From NCBI RefSeq assembly GCF_016106035.1, contig NZ_JADKPZ010000010.1:1-64000 (forward strand): a stretch of 64,000 nt of DNA, in the 5' to 3' direction. Below the pieces are notes generated by a model. The model did no database searches. It was not told where the DNA came from and worked only from the letters and a program-made list of their open reading frames with translations. Source of the stretch: Arcobacter vandammei. GTDB taxonomy: Bacteria > Campylobacterota > Campylobacteria > Campylobacterales > Arcobacteraceae. Below, piece by piece: positions 8,130 through 15,140 of the stretch; position 1 is the first letter of the stretch; every line of letters begins with the position of its first letter. A program made the translations under genes and the position numbers.

Positions 8130-9431
8130 ATGGAATTTAAAGCAAATAGAGTTGATGAAGCAAATGTTGAGATAAAAGCAACACTTTCAAAAGAGTTAAT
8201 AGAAAAAAACTTAGATAAAGTTGCAACACAAGCAGCTAAAACTATGAATGTTCAAGGGTTTAGAAAAGGAAAAGTTCCTGTTGCAGTTGTAAAACAGAGA
8301 TATGCAGATAAGTTACTTGAGGATGCACAAGGTGAAGCTATTAGAAAAGTTTTAAATGAAGGTTTAAAATTACTTGAACTTAAAAATGAGGATTTAATAG
8401 GAGAGCCTAGTATCTCTAAATTCGATAAAAAAGAAGATGGAAGTGTAGAGTTAGAAATTTCAGTTGCTTGTAAACCAAGTATTGAATTAGGTGATTATAA
8501 AGCACTAGTTCCTGAAGTAAAAACTATTGAAGTGGGAATTGAAAAAATAGATGCAAGATTAACTGAAATTGCAAGTCAATCAGCACCATTAGAAAAAATT
8601 GCTAGAAAAAGAGCTGCAAAAGATGGTGATTATGCTGTAATTGATTTTGAAGGTTTTGTTGATGGTGTGGCATTTGAGGGTGGAAAAGCTGAAAAATATC
8701 CATTACAATTAGGTTCAAACTCTTTTATTCCAGGATTTGAAGAGCAAGTTATTGGTATGAAATACGAAGAGCAAAAAGATGTTGTTGTTACTTTTCCAAA
8801 AGAGTACCAAGCAAAAGATTTAGCTGGTAAAGAGGCTGTATTTAAAGTAACTTTACACGAAATTCAAGAAAGAGTTGCAGCTGAATTAAATGATGAGTTT
8901 GCACAAAAAATGTTACCAAATGAAAAAGATGTAACTTTAGATACTTTAAGGGAAAAAATTAAAGAGCAAATGATAGCAGGTGAAAAAGCTACTTATTATA
9001 GAGATGAGCTAAAACCAGTTTTCTTAGAAACTTTAGTTGAAAAAATAAACTTTGCTTTACCAAAAACTGTAGTTGAACAAGAAGTTAATTTTGCATTAAA
9101 TAATAAAATCAGATCTATGAGTGAAGATGAAATTAATGAGTTAAAAAATGATGCTTCTAAAGTTGAATCTATTAGAGAAGAGTTAAAAACAGATGCCACA
9201 AACTCTGTAAAAGCTACATTTATTATTGATGCTTTAGCAAAAGCTGAAAGTGTAGAAGTAAGCGATCAAGAAGTTTCTCAATTATTATATTTTGAAGCAC
9301 TTCAAATGGGACAAAATCCACAAAATGTATTAAAACAATATCAAGAAGCTGGATATTTACCTGCAATTAAAATGTCAATTATTGAAGAGAAAGTTATCTC
9401 TAAACTATTTGATGAGAAATTAGCAAAATAA
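8130..9431 (+). CDS. tig: Trigger factor (ribosome-bound chaperone and prolyl isomerase)
   Basis: Trigger factor binds the ribosome exit tunnel and protects nascent chains. The 433-residue protein has the N-terminal ribosome-binding domain with the signature GFRKGKVP (residues 46-53), an FKBP-type domain (about 155-240, [21 protein letters not shown]), and a long helical C-terminal domain. An upstream in-frame TTG at 8100 would add ten residues; I prefer the ATG at 8130 because CGGAG lies seven bases before it and [14 protein letters not shown] fits the family start. clpP follows after 16 bases and def after another 10, a proteostasis operon. Confidence 0.96.
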   Translation: MEFKANRVDEANVEIKATLSKELIEKNLDKVATQAAKTMNVQGFRKGKVPVAVVKQRYADKLLEDAQGEAIRKVLNEGLKLLELKNEDLIGEPSISKFDKKEDGSVELEISVACKPSIELGDYKALVPEVKTIEVGIEKIDARLTEIASQSAPLEKIARKRAAKDGDYAVIDFEGFVDGVAFEGGKAEKYPLQLGSNSFIPGFEEQVIGMKYEEQKDVVVTFPKEYQAKDLAGKEAVFKVTLHEIQERVAAELNDEFAQKMLPNEKDVTLDTLREKIKEQMIAGEKATYYRDELKPVFLETLVEKINFALPKTVVEQEVNFALNNKIRSMSEDEINELKNDASKVESIREELKTDATNSVKATFIIDALAKAESVEVSDQEVSQLLYFEALQMGQNPQNVLKQYQEAGYLPAIKMSIIEEKVISKLFDEKLAK

Positions 9432-9447
9432 TTTTAGGAAAAATAAT

Positions 9448-10032
9448 ATGAGTTATATACCATATGTAGTTGAAAAAACTGGTCGAGGAGAGAGAAGTTA
9501 CGATATTTATTCAAGACTTCTAAAAGATAGAATTATCATGTTAAGTGGTGAAATCAATGATGCTGTTGCTTCAACTGTAGTTGCTCAGCTTCTATTTTTA
9601 GAAGCTGAAGATCCTGAAAAAGATATATATTTATATATAAACTCTCCAGGTGGAGTTGTAACTTCTGGTATGTCAATTTTTGATACTATGAACTATATTA
9701 AACCTGATGTTTGCACTATTTGTATCGGTCAAGCTGCTTCTATGGGTGCATTTTTGTTAAGTTCTGGAGCAAAAGGTAAGAGATACTCACTTCCAAACTC
9801 AAGAATTATGATTCACCAACCTTTAGGTGGTGCTAGAGGACAAGCAACAGATATTCAAATTCAAGCTAAAGAGATTCAAAGATTAAAAGATACTTTAAAT
9901 AGTATTTTAGCTTCTCAAACTGGACAAAAATTTGAAACTATTGAGAAAGATACAGATAGAGATAATTTTATGAGTGCAGATGAAGCTTGTAAATATGGTC
10001 TTATTGATGAAGTGATTGTAAAACACAAATAA
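9448..10032 (+). CDS. clpP: ATP-dependent Clp protease proteolytic subunit
   Basis: ClpP forms the tetradecameric chamber that degrades proteins fed by ClpX or ClpA. The 194-residue protein carries the catalytic serine in [11 protein letters not shown] (Ser about 98), the histidine in [18 protein letters not shown] (His about 123) and the aspartate in the later MSADEA/D region. Length is typical. It lies between tig and def with short gaps and a ribosome site TTTTAGGAAAA. Confidence 0.98.
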   Translation: MSYIPYVVEKTGRGERSYDIYSRLLKDRIIMLSGEINDAVASTVVAQLLFLEAEDPEKDIYLYINSPGGVVTSGMSIFDTMNYIKPDVCTICIGQAASMGAFLLSSGAKGKRYSLPNSRIMIHQPLGGARGQATDIQIQAKEIQRLKDTLNSILASQTGQKFETIEKDTDRDNFMSADEACKYGLIDEVIVKHK

Positions 10033-10042
10033 AGAATAGAAG

Positions 10043-10558
10043 ATGATTAGAGAAATAATTACATATCCAAATAAATTGCTTAGAACAAAATCAAGTGATG
10101 TTGAAAAGTTTGATATTGAACTTCATACTTTACTTGATGATATGTATGAAACTATGATTGAAGCAAAAGGAGTTGGACTTGCAGCTATTCAAGTTGCAAT
10201 TCCACTTAATATTTTAATTATAAATATTCCAAATGAAGAAGATATTCAAGATAAGAATGAGTTAATTGAGGCAATAAATCCAAAAATAACTCATAAAGAT
10301 GGAGTTCAAGTTTATCAAGAAGGGTGTTTAAGTGTACCTGGATATTATGAAGATGTAACTAGAGCAAATCATATTATTGTTGAATATTATAATAGATTTG
10401 GAGAGAAACAAACTATGGAAACAGAAGGCTTTTTAGCTGTTGCTTGGCAACATGAAATGGAACATTTAGAAGGTCATGTTTTTATAGAAAATCTATCTTT
10501 TACAAAAAGACAAAAGTTTGAAAAAGAGTGGAAAAGAAAATTAAAAGAGAAAAAATAA
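10043..10558 (+). CDS. def: Peptide deformylase
   Basis: Deformylase removes the formyl group from the N-terminal methionine of new proteins. All three motifs are present in the 171 residues: GVGLAAIQV (about 45-53), EGCLSVPGYYE (about 93-103) with the metal-binding cysteine, and WQHEMEHLEG (about 134-143) with the HExxH metal ligands. It is the third gene of the tig-clpP-def operon, so the ribosome-exit functions (chaperone, protease, deformylation) are expressed together. The stop codon sits in the loop of the terminator hairpin. Confidence 0.98.
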   Translation: MIREIITYPNKLLRTKSSDVEKFDIELHTLLDDMYETMIEAKGVGLAAIQVAIPLNILIINIPNEEDIQDKNELIEAINPKITHKDGVQVYQEGCLSVPGYYEDVTRANHIIVEYYNRFGEKQTMETEGFLAVAWQHEMEHLEGHVFIENLSFTKRQKFEKEWKRKLKEKK

Positions 10559-10570
10559 TTTCTCTTTTAA
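10541..10570. terminator. Bidirectional terminator between def and the zinc-ribbon gene
   Basis: TTAAAAGAGAAA (10541-10552) and TTTCTCTTTTAA (10559-10570) are exact reverse complements around a six-base loop that contains the def stop codon. The stop of the converging gene (10567-10569) is in the other arm. A-rich and T-rich flanks serve both directions. Confidence 0.8.
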
Positions 10571-10941
10571 ATACCTTTTTTCAATATATTTATTATTAAA
10601 ATAAGTAAAAAACTATTTACAAATCCCCAAACTATCCAAAAAAACAGCTTTTCAAATTTAGTTCCAAAAATCTCTTTGAAATTATAAGGACAAGCTTTTA
10701 TTGCAAGATAAAAAAATATTGCAATAGATACTAAAAAACTATAAATATTTACTTGAGCAAAAAGAAGAGTTACAAATGAGAAAAAAGGTGCAAAAACAGT
10801 AAGTGCAAAAAATTTACCATATTTTTTTCTTTTTGTTGTTCCATTAAAATATCCTACTGTAAAGCCACAATTAGGGCAAATAGTTCCCATTCTTGATAAT
10901 ATTTCAGCTTCACAATCAGGACAATTCATAAGTTCTGACAT
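10567..10941 (-). CDS. Small membrane protein with N-terminal zinc ribbon
   Basis: The 124-residue protein opens with MNCPDCEAEIL..ICPNCGFTVG, two CxxC pairs (residues 7-10 and 22-25) that form a zinc ribbon. Three hydrophobic segments follow (about 45-65, 67-85 and 100-120). I do not recognise a named family; small zinc-ribbon membrane proteins of this kind are mostly uncharacterised. It converges on def and is divergent from comM with a 114-bp gap. Confidence 0.7.
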   Translation of the reverse strand: MSELMNCPDCEAEILSRMGTICPNCGFTVGYFNGTTKRKKYGKFFALTVFAPFFSFVTLLFAQVNIYSFLVSIAIFFYLAIKACPYNFKEIFGTKFEKLFFWIVWGFVNSFLLILIINILKKGI

Positions 10942-11055
10942 ATAAAAATCCTATTTTTATTTTATTATATCAACTAATCTTTTAAATAAATGAAATTAAA
11001 AGTGCAATTTTTTATAAATAATTATATATAATTAAATAAATTATTTAGGTCTTAT

Positions 11056-12567
11056 ATGAAAATAATAAAATCAGCAGTTCAAGATTTAATAGATGCAACA
11101 GTTGTTGAAGTAGAAGCTAGTTTTACAAAAGGGATGCCAAGTTTTACAATTGTTGGCTTAATAAGTACGAGTATTACTGAATCCAAAGATAGAGTCAAAT
11201 CAGCTCTTCTAATAAATGACTTTAAATTCCCTCCATTAAAAATAACGATAAATTTATCACCTTCTGAAATAAATAAAAAAGGAACACATTTTGATTTAGC
11301 AATAGCACTTCAAATAGCACTTTTTGATGAAAAGAAAGTTGATTTTTCTGATTATTTCTTTTTTGGAGAGTTGGCTTTGGATGGAACAATAAAAGATACA
11401 AGTCATATTTTTGCAATTGTTTTATCTCTAGCAAAGAAAAATTTGTTAAAAAAAGTTGTAGTTTGTAAAGATAGTGCTGAAAAATTGGTAAATATTCCAA
11501 ATATTGAAGTATTTGTTGTAAATAGTTTAAATAGTGCAATGGAGTTTGTAAAAAGCTCTGAGAAAGAGAAGTTTTTATATAAAAAAGAGCAGAAAAAATA
11601 TAAAGAGCTAGAGATAAATGGTGAAAAATATTTTTATGATACAAACTATATTGATGATTTTAAGGATGTTTTAGGTCAAGATATGGCTAAGTTTGCAGCA
11701 TTAATTAGTGCTGCAGGAAACCATAATTTAATTATGGAAGGAAGCCCTGGATGCGGAAAATCTATGATAGCAAAAAGATTGCAATATATTTTAGCTCCTA
11801 TGAGTTTGGATGAAATTTTAGAAAAAGCTAAACTTCAAGCACTTGATTTTAAAGAAGTAGATTTTTCGCCAATAAGAGCTTTTAGAAATCCTCACCATTC
11901 AAGTACAAAATCATCTATTTTTGGTGGAGGAAGTTCAAATGCAAAAATGGGAGAAGTTGCTTTATCTAATAGTGGAATTCTGTTTTTTGATGAATTACCA
12001 CATTTCCCTTCTAATATTTTGGAAGCTTTAAGAGAACCTCTTGAAGATTATAAAATCTTAATTTCAAGGGTAAATAGTAAAGTTTTGTATAGTACAAAGT
12101 TTATTTTTGTTGCTGCTATGAACCCTTGTCCTTGTGGAAATAAGCTATCAAGTATGAAAGAGTGTAGATGTAATGAGATGGAGATACAAAGATATAAAAA
12201 TCGTTTAAGTGAACCATTTTTGGACAGAATTGATCTGTATTTAGTAATGAATGATAGTTTTAATGACAATAAAAATATTGTAAATTCAGCTGAACTACAT
12301 AAAAGTGTAATTGAAGCATTTATTAGGCAAAAGCAAAGAGGTCAAGTAGAATTAAATGGAAAATTAAGTGATGAAGATATAAAAAAATATTGCATACTTG
12401 ATGATGAAAGTAGAGATATTTTGGAAAAAGCTAGAGTAAATTATGCTCTATCTTTTAGAAGTATAAATAAGGTTTTAAAAGTCGCAAGGACAATTGCTGA
12501 TATAAATGGCAATGAACTAATCACAAAAAGTGATTTATTAAAAAGTTTAAATTTTAGAAGAAGATAA
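11056..12567 (+). CDS. comM: YifB/ComM-family Mg-chelatase-like AAA+ ATPase
   Basis: The 503-residue protein has the N-terminal ChlI/Lon-like domain (VEASFTKGMPSFTIVGL, INLSPSEINKKGTHFDLAIAL), then an AAA+ module with Walker A EGSPGCGKSM (about 228-237), Walker B ILFFDELPHF (about 308-317) and a cysteine cluster AMNPCPCGNKLSSMKECRC. In Vibrio and Haemophilus the homologue ComM is a helicase that promotes branch migration during natural transformation. That role fits the type II secretion/competence module at 47.4-51.5 kb but is inferred. No operon partner: the next gene is leuA behind its own promoter. Confidence 0.92.
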   Translation: MKIIKSAVQDLIDATVVEVEASFTKGMPSFTIVGLISTSITESKDRVKSALLINDFKFPPLKITINLSPSEINKKGTHFDLAIALQIALFDEKKVDFSDYFFFGELALDGTIKDTSHIFAIVLSLAKKNLLKKVVVCKDSAEKLVNIPNIEVFVVNSLNSAMEFVKSSEKEKFLYKKEQKKYKELEINGEKYFYDTNYIDDFKDVLGQDMAKFAALISAAGNHNLIMEGSPGCGKSMIAKRLQYILAPMSLDEILEKAKLQALDFKEVDFSPIRAFRNPHHSSTKSSIFGGGSSNAKMGEVALSNSGILFFDELPHFPSNILEALREPLEDYKILISRVNSKVLYSTKFIFVAAMNPCPCGNKLSSMKECRCNEMEIQRYKNRLSEPFLDRIDLYLVMNDSFNDNKNIVNSAELHKSVIEAFIRQKQRGQVELNGKLSDEDIKKYCILDDESRDILEKARVNYALSFRSINKVLKVARTIADINGNELITKSDLLKSLNFRRR

Positions 12568-12576
12568 AAATTATCC

Positions 12577-12605
12577 TTGACAAATATAAAAAAAATAAAT
12601 ATACT
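12577..12605 (+). promoter_or_regulatory. Consensus sigma-70 promoter of the leucine leader / leuA
   Basis: TTGACA at 12577-12582 and TATACT at 12600-12605 are separated by exactly 17 bases. A near-consensus -35 is unusual in this group, where most promoters rely on the -10 alone. It lies 9 bases after the comM stop and 31 bases before the leader peptide start. Confidence 0.8.
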
Positions 12606-12635
12606 TACAATCTAATTACAAAAAAGGAGAGTCAT

Positions 12636-12713
12636 ATGAAAATATTTGATATTTTTAAACACAATTTCATTAAAAGTGTAAACTCTCTTCTTCTCTTAAA
12701 AAAAACACTCTAA
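12636..12713 (+). CDS. leuL: Leucine leader peptide upstream of leuA
   Basis: A 25-codon frame starts with ATG at 12636 behind a strong ribosome site (AAAAAAGGAGAG, 12620-12631) and ends at TAA 12711-12713. It reads MKIFDIFKHNFIKSV, then NSLLLLKKTL. Four consecutive leucine codons (CTT CTT CTC TTA, 12687-12698) and one more CTC just before the stop are what is expected of an attenuation leader that senses charged tRNA-Leu. It sits between a consensus promoter and leuA. CTC, a rare choice in AT-rich DNA, is used twice. The gene symbol follows the enterobacterial naming of the leu leader. A 20-bp perfect palindrome begins at its stop codon. The downstream mechanism is not obvious. Confidence 0.8.
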   Translation: MKIFDIFKHNFIKSVNSLLLLKKTL

Positions 12714-12730
12714 TTATAAATTTATAATTA
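12711..12730. repeat. 20-bp perfect palindrome at the leader stop codon
   Basis: TAATTATAAATTTATAATTA is its own reverse complement. It starts with the leader stop codon, so ribosome position on the leader would decide whether this AT-only hairpin can form in RNA. No T-run follows, so it is not a classic terminator. Confidence 0.6.
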
Positions 12731-12756
12731 AATAAAATTCCAACAAATCTGTTTTT

Positions 12757-12783
12757 CTTTTTTTATATAAAAAAAGATATAAT
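12757..12783 (+). promoter_or_regulatory. Palindrome and possible second leuA promoter
   Basis: CTTTTTTTATATAAAAAAAG (12757-12776) is a 20-bp perfect palindrome. TATAAT follows at 12778-12783, 27 bases before the leuA ATG, and would be a good -10 element for a second, leader-independent promoter. The ribosome site AAAAGG of leuA is at about 12797-12802. Confidence 0.45.
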
Positions 12784-12810
12784 CAATTAAGAAATGAAAA
12801 GGTAAATATT

Positions 12811-14364
12811 ATGGATAAAAATAAAATTATTGTATTTGATACTACTTTAAGAGATGGAGAACAAAGCCCAGGTTGTTCTATGAATACAGAAGAGAAATTA
12901 AGAGTTGCTTTACAGTTAGAAAAATTAGGAGTTGATGTTATAGAAGCTGGTTTTGCAGCTGCAAGTCCTGGGGATTTTGATGCAGTTAGTCAAATAGCAA
13001 AAATTATAAAAAATGCAAGTATTTGTTCATTAAGTCGTGCTATAGAAAATGATATAAAACAAGCAGGATTAGCAGTTTCTCATGCTCCAAAACATAGAAT
13101 TCATACATTTATAGCAACAAGTCCAATTCATATGAAATATAAATTAAAAATGTCTCCAGATGAAGTTATAAAAAGAGCAGTTCACGCAGTGCAATATGCT
13201 AGAACTTTTGTAGATGATGTTGAGTTTTCTTTGGAAGATGCTGGAAGAAGTGAAATTCCTTTTATGAAAGAGGTTATGGACGCAGTTATAAGTGCTGGTG
13301 CAAAAACTATAAATTTACCTGATACTGTTGGATATAGATTACCAACAGAATTAGGTGCAATGGTAAAAGAGTTAAGCACTTATGCAGGTGAAAGAGCAAT
13401 AATTTCAGTTCACAATCACAACGATTTAGGTTTGGCTACGGCAAATACTTTAGCTGCTGTTGTAAATGGTGCTAGACAAATAGAAGTTACAATAAATGGT
13501 TTGGGTGAGAGAGCTGGGAACTCTGCATTAGAAGAGGCTGTTATGGCTATAAAAGTGCGAAAAGATGTTTTTGGAGATTTATATACGGGTATAAATACAC
13601 CAGAAATTTATGCAACTTCAAGATTGGTTGCCACAATTACAGGGGTTGAGCCACAACAAAATAAAGCAATAGTTGGTAAAAATGCCTTTGCACACGAAAG
13701 TGGAATTCACCAAGATGGTGTTTTAAAACATCAAGAAACATATGAAATTATGAGACCAGAAGATGTTGGAGTTATCAAAGATAGCACTTTAATTTTAGGA
13801 AAACATAGTGGAAGAGCAGCATTTAAAGATAAAATTGCACAATTAGGTTTTGATAGTGTAAGTGATGAGGAGTTAAATGCAGCATTTGAAAGATTTAAAG
13901 TTTTAGCCGATAAGAAAAAAGATATAACAGATGATGATGTAAGAATGTTAATCACTGATGAAGCTTTAAATCATGATAAAATTTTTGAATTAGTTGGTTT
14001 ACAAATAAGTGACTGTTCAAGCGGTATGCCAATGGCAGCTGTTTCAATTAAATATAAAGATGAAGTTTTAAAAGATGCTGGTTTAGGTGATGGAACTATG
14101 GATGCAATTTTTAAAACAATCGATAGAATGACAGGATATAGTGGAGAGCTAAAAGATTATAAAGTAATATCAGTTAGCGAAGGAAAAGATGCACTAGCAA
14201 AAGTTACAACAAGAGTAAGTTTTGATGATACAACACCAGCATTTGTGGGACATGGTTTAAGTATTGATACTATGTTAGCAACTGCAAAGGCATATCTAGG
14301 TGCTTTAAACTCATATTTAGCTCAAAAAGATAGACTTACAAAAAACTGTGGACATCAGGTATAA
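12811..14364 (+). CDS. leuA: 2-isopropylmalate synthase
   Basis: LeuA condenses acetyl-CoA with 2-oxoisovalerate, the first committed step to leucine. The 517-residue protein has the [12 protein letters not shown] motif (residues 10-21), the metal-binding HNHND segment (about 201-205), the [13 protein letters not shown] motif and a C-terminal regulatory domain that normally binds leucine (about 390-510). The length matches LeuA rather than the shorter homocitrate synthases. It stands alone (no leuBCD alongside) and is headed by a leader peptide rich in leucine codons. A strong terminator starts at its stop codon. Confidence 0.97.
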   Translation: MDKNKIIVFDTTLRDGEQSPGCSMNTEEKLRVALQLEKLGVDVIEAGFAAASPGDFDAVSQIAKIIKNASICSLSRAIENDIKQAGLAVSHAPKHRIHTFIATSPIHMKYKLKMSPDEVIKRAVHAVQYARTFVDDVEFSLEDAGRSEIPFMKEVMDAVISAGAKTINLPDTVGYRLPTELGAMVKELSTYAGERAIISVHNHNDLGLATANTLAAVVNGARQIEVTINGLGERAGNSALEEAVMAIKVRKDVFGDLYTGINTPEIYATSRLVATITGVEPQQNKAIVGKNAFAHESGIHQDGVLKHQETYEIMRPEDVGVIKDSTLILGKHSGRAAFKDKIAQLGFDSVSDEELNAAFERFKVLADKKKDITDDDVRMLITDEALNHDKIFELVGLQISDCSSGMPMAAVSIKYKDEVLKDAGLGDGTMDAIFKTIDRMTGYSGELKDYKVISVSEGKDALAKVTTRVSFDDTTPAFVGHGLSIDTMLATAKAYLGALNSYLAQKDRLTKNCGHQV

Positions 14365-14389
14365 AAAGATAGGTTTTCCTATCTTTTTA
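14362..14389 (+). terminator. Rho-independent terminator of leuA
   Basis: TAAAAAGATAGG (14362-14373), loop TTTT and CCTATCTTTTTA (14378-14389) form a perfect 12-bp hairpin whose 3' arm ends in a T-run. The first three bases are the leuA stop codon. Confidence 0.85.
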
Positions 14390-14398
14390 TAGAATATT

Positions 14399-14719
14399 AT
14401 GCAAAAAATAGATAACAAAGAAGAGTTAAACACTGTTTTAAAAACAAATAGTGCAGTTTTACTATATTTTAGTGGAAAATCATGCTCTGTTTGCCATGTT
14501 TTAAGACCAAAAATAGAAGATAGTTTACAAAAGAATTTCCCTTTAATAAAGCCTATTTTAGTAGAAGATAGTTTAGAAATAAGCACACATTTTACAGTTT
14601 TTTCAAACCCAACAATAATAGTTTTTTTTGAAGGTAAAGAGTTTAAAAGATATGGAAGAAATATTAGTTTAGATATTTTTAATAGTGAAATAAATAGAAT
14701 TTATAAGATGGTATTTTAA
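14399..14719 (+). CDS. Thioredoxin-like protein
   Basis: The 106-residue protein has a thioredoxin fold with the active-site-like motif CSVC (LLYFSGKSCSVCHVLRP, residues 20-36) and the conserved cis-proline segment (FSNPTIIVFFEGKE, about 64-77). It has no signal peptide, so it is cytoplasmic. CSVC is not the usual CGPC, so its redox role may differ from that of housekeeping thioredoxin. The start lacks a clear ribosome site and lies only 9 bases after the leuA terminator. The haem-binding gene follows directly (1-base gap) and mutS overlaps that. Confidence 0.8.
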   Translation: MQKIDNKEELNTVLKTNSAVLLYFSGKSCSVCHVLRPKIEDSLQKNFPLIKPILVEDSLEISTHFTVFSNPTIIVFFEGKEFKRYGRNISLDIFNSEINRIYKMVF

Positions 14720-14720
14720 G

Positions 14721-15140
14721 ATGAAATTGGCACTTTTGATTATAGCTTTGGTTTTTGTACTTATGCAGTTTATAAGACCCGATAAAATAGAGTATATAGA
14801 AAATAGCCCAGCTGAGATAAAAGCTGATGAAAATATAAAAATTATACTAAGAAAAGCTTGTTATGATTGCCATTCAAATGAGATTAAATATCCTTGGTAC
14901 TCAAATGTTGCTCCTTTTTCTTGGGTTGTTATAAATCACACAAAAGAGGGTGTTAGAGCTTTGAACTTTTCAGATTGGGAAAATTATAATTATGTACAAA
15001 AAAATGAAAAATTAAAAGCAATTTATAGGACAGCTCATTCATCTATGCCCCTTCCTGCATATACTTTAGTTCATAAAGATGCAAATATTTCAAAAGATGA
15101 GCGAAAAATGATTAGAGATTGGACTGGAGTGCGACAATAG
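14721..15140 (+). CDS. Haem-binding domain protein (periplasmic, CxxCH)
   Basis: The 139-residue protein begins with a hydrophobic signal/anchor (LALLIIALVFVLMQFI) and contains one c-type haem motif CYDCH (about 51-55) followed by SNEIKYPWYSNVAPFSW, which matches the small haem-binding domain family (Haem_bd). The protein would be anchored in the inner membrane and face the periplasm. The partner is unknown. It is sandwiched between a cytoplasmic thioredoxin-like gene and mutS, and its stop codon TAG shares a base with the mutS GTG start. Confidence 0.82.
   Translation: MKLALLIIALVFVLMQFIRPDKIEYIENSPAEIKADENIKIILRKACYDCHSNEIKYPWYSNVAPFSWVVINHTKEGVRALNFSDWENYNYVQKNEKLKAIYRTAHSSMPLPAYTLVHKDANISKDERKMIRDWTGVRQ

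Noticed and set aside
12757-12783. Palindrome before leuA as the attenuator terminator
   Set aside because: It is AT-only and is followed by ATATAATC, not a T-run; a promoter -10 element explains the sequence better.
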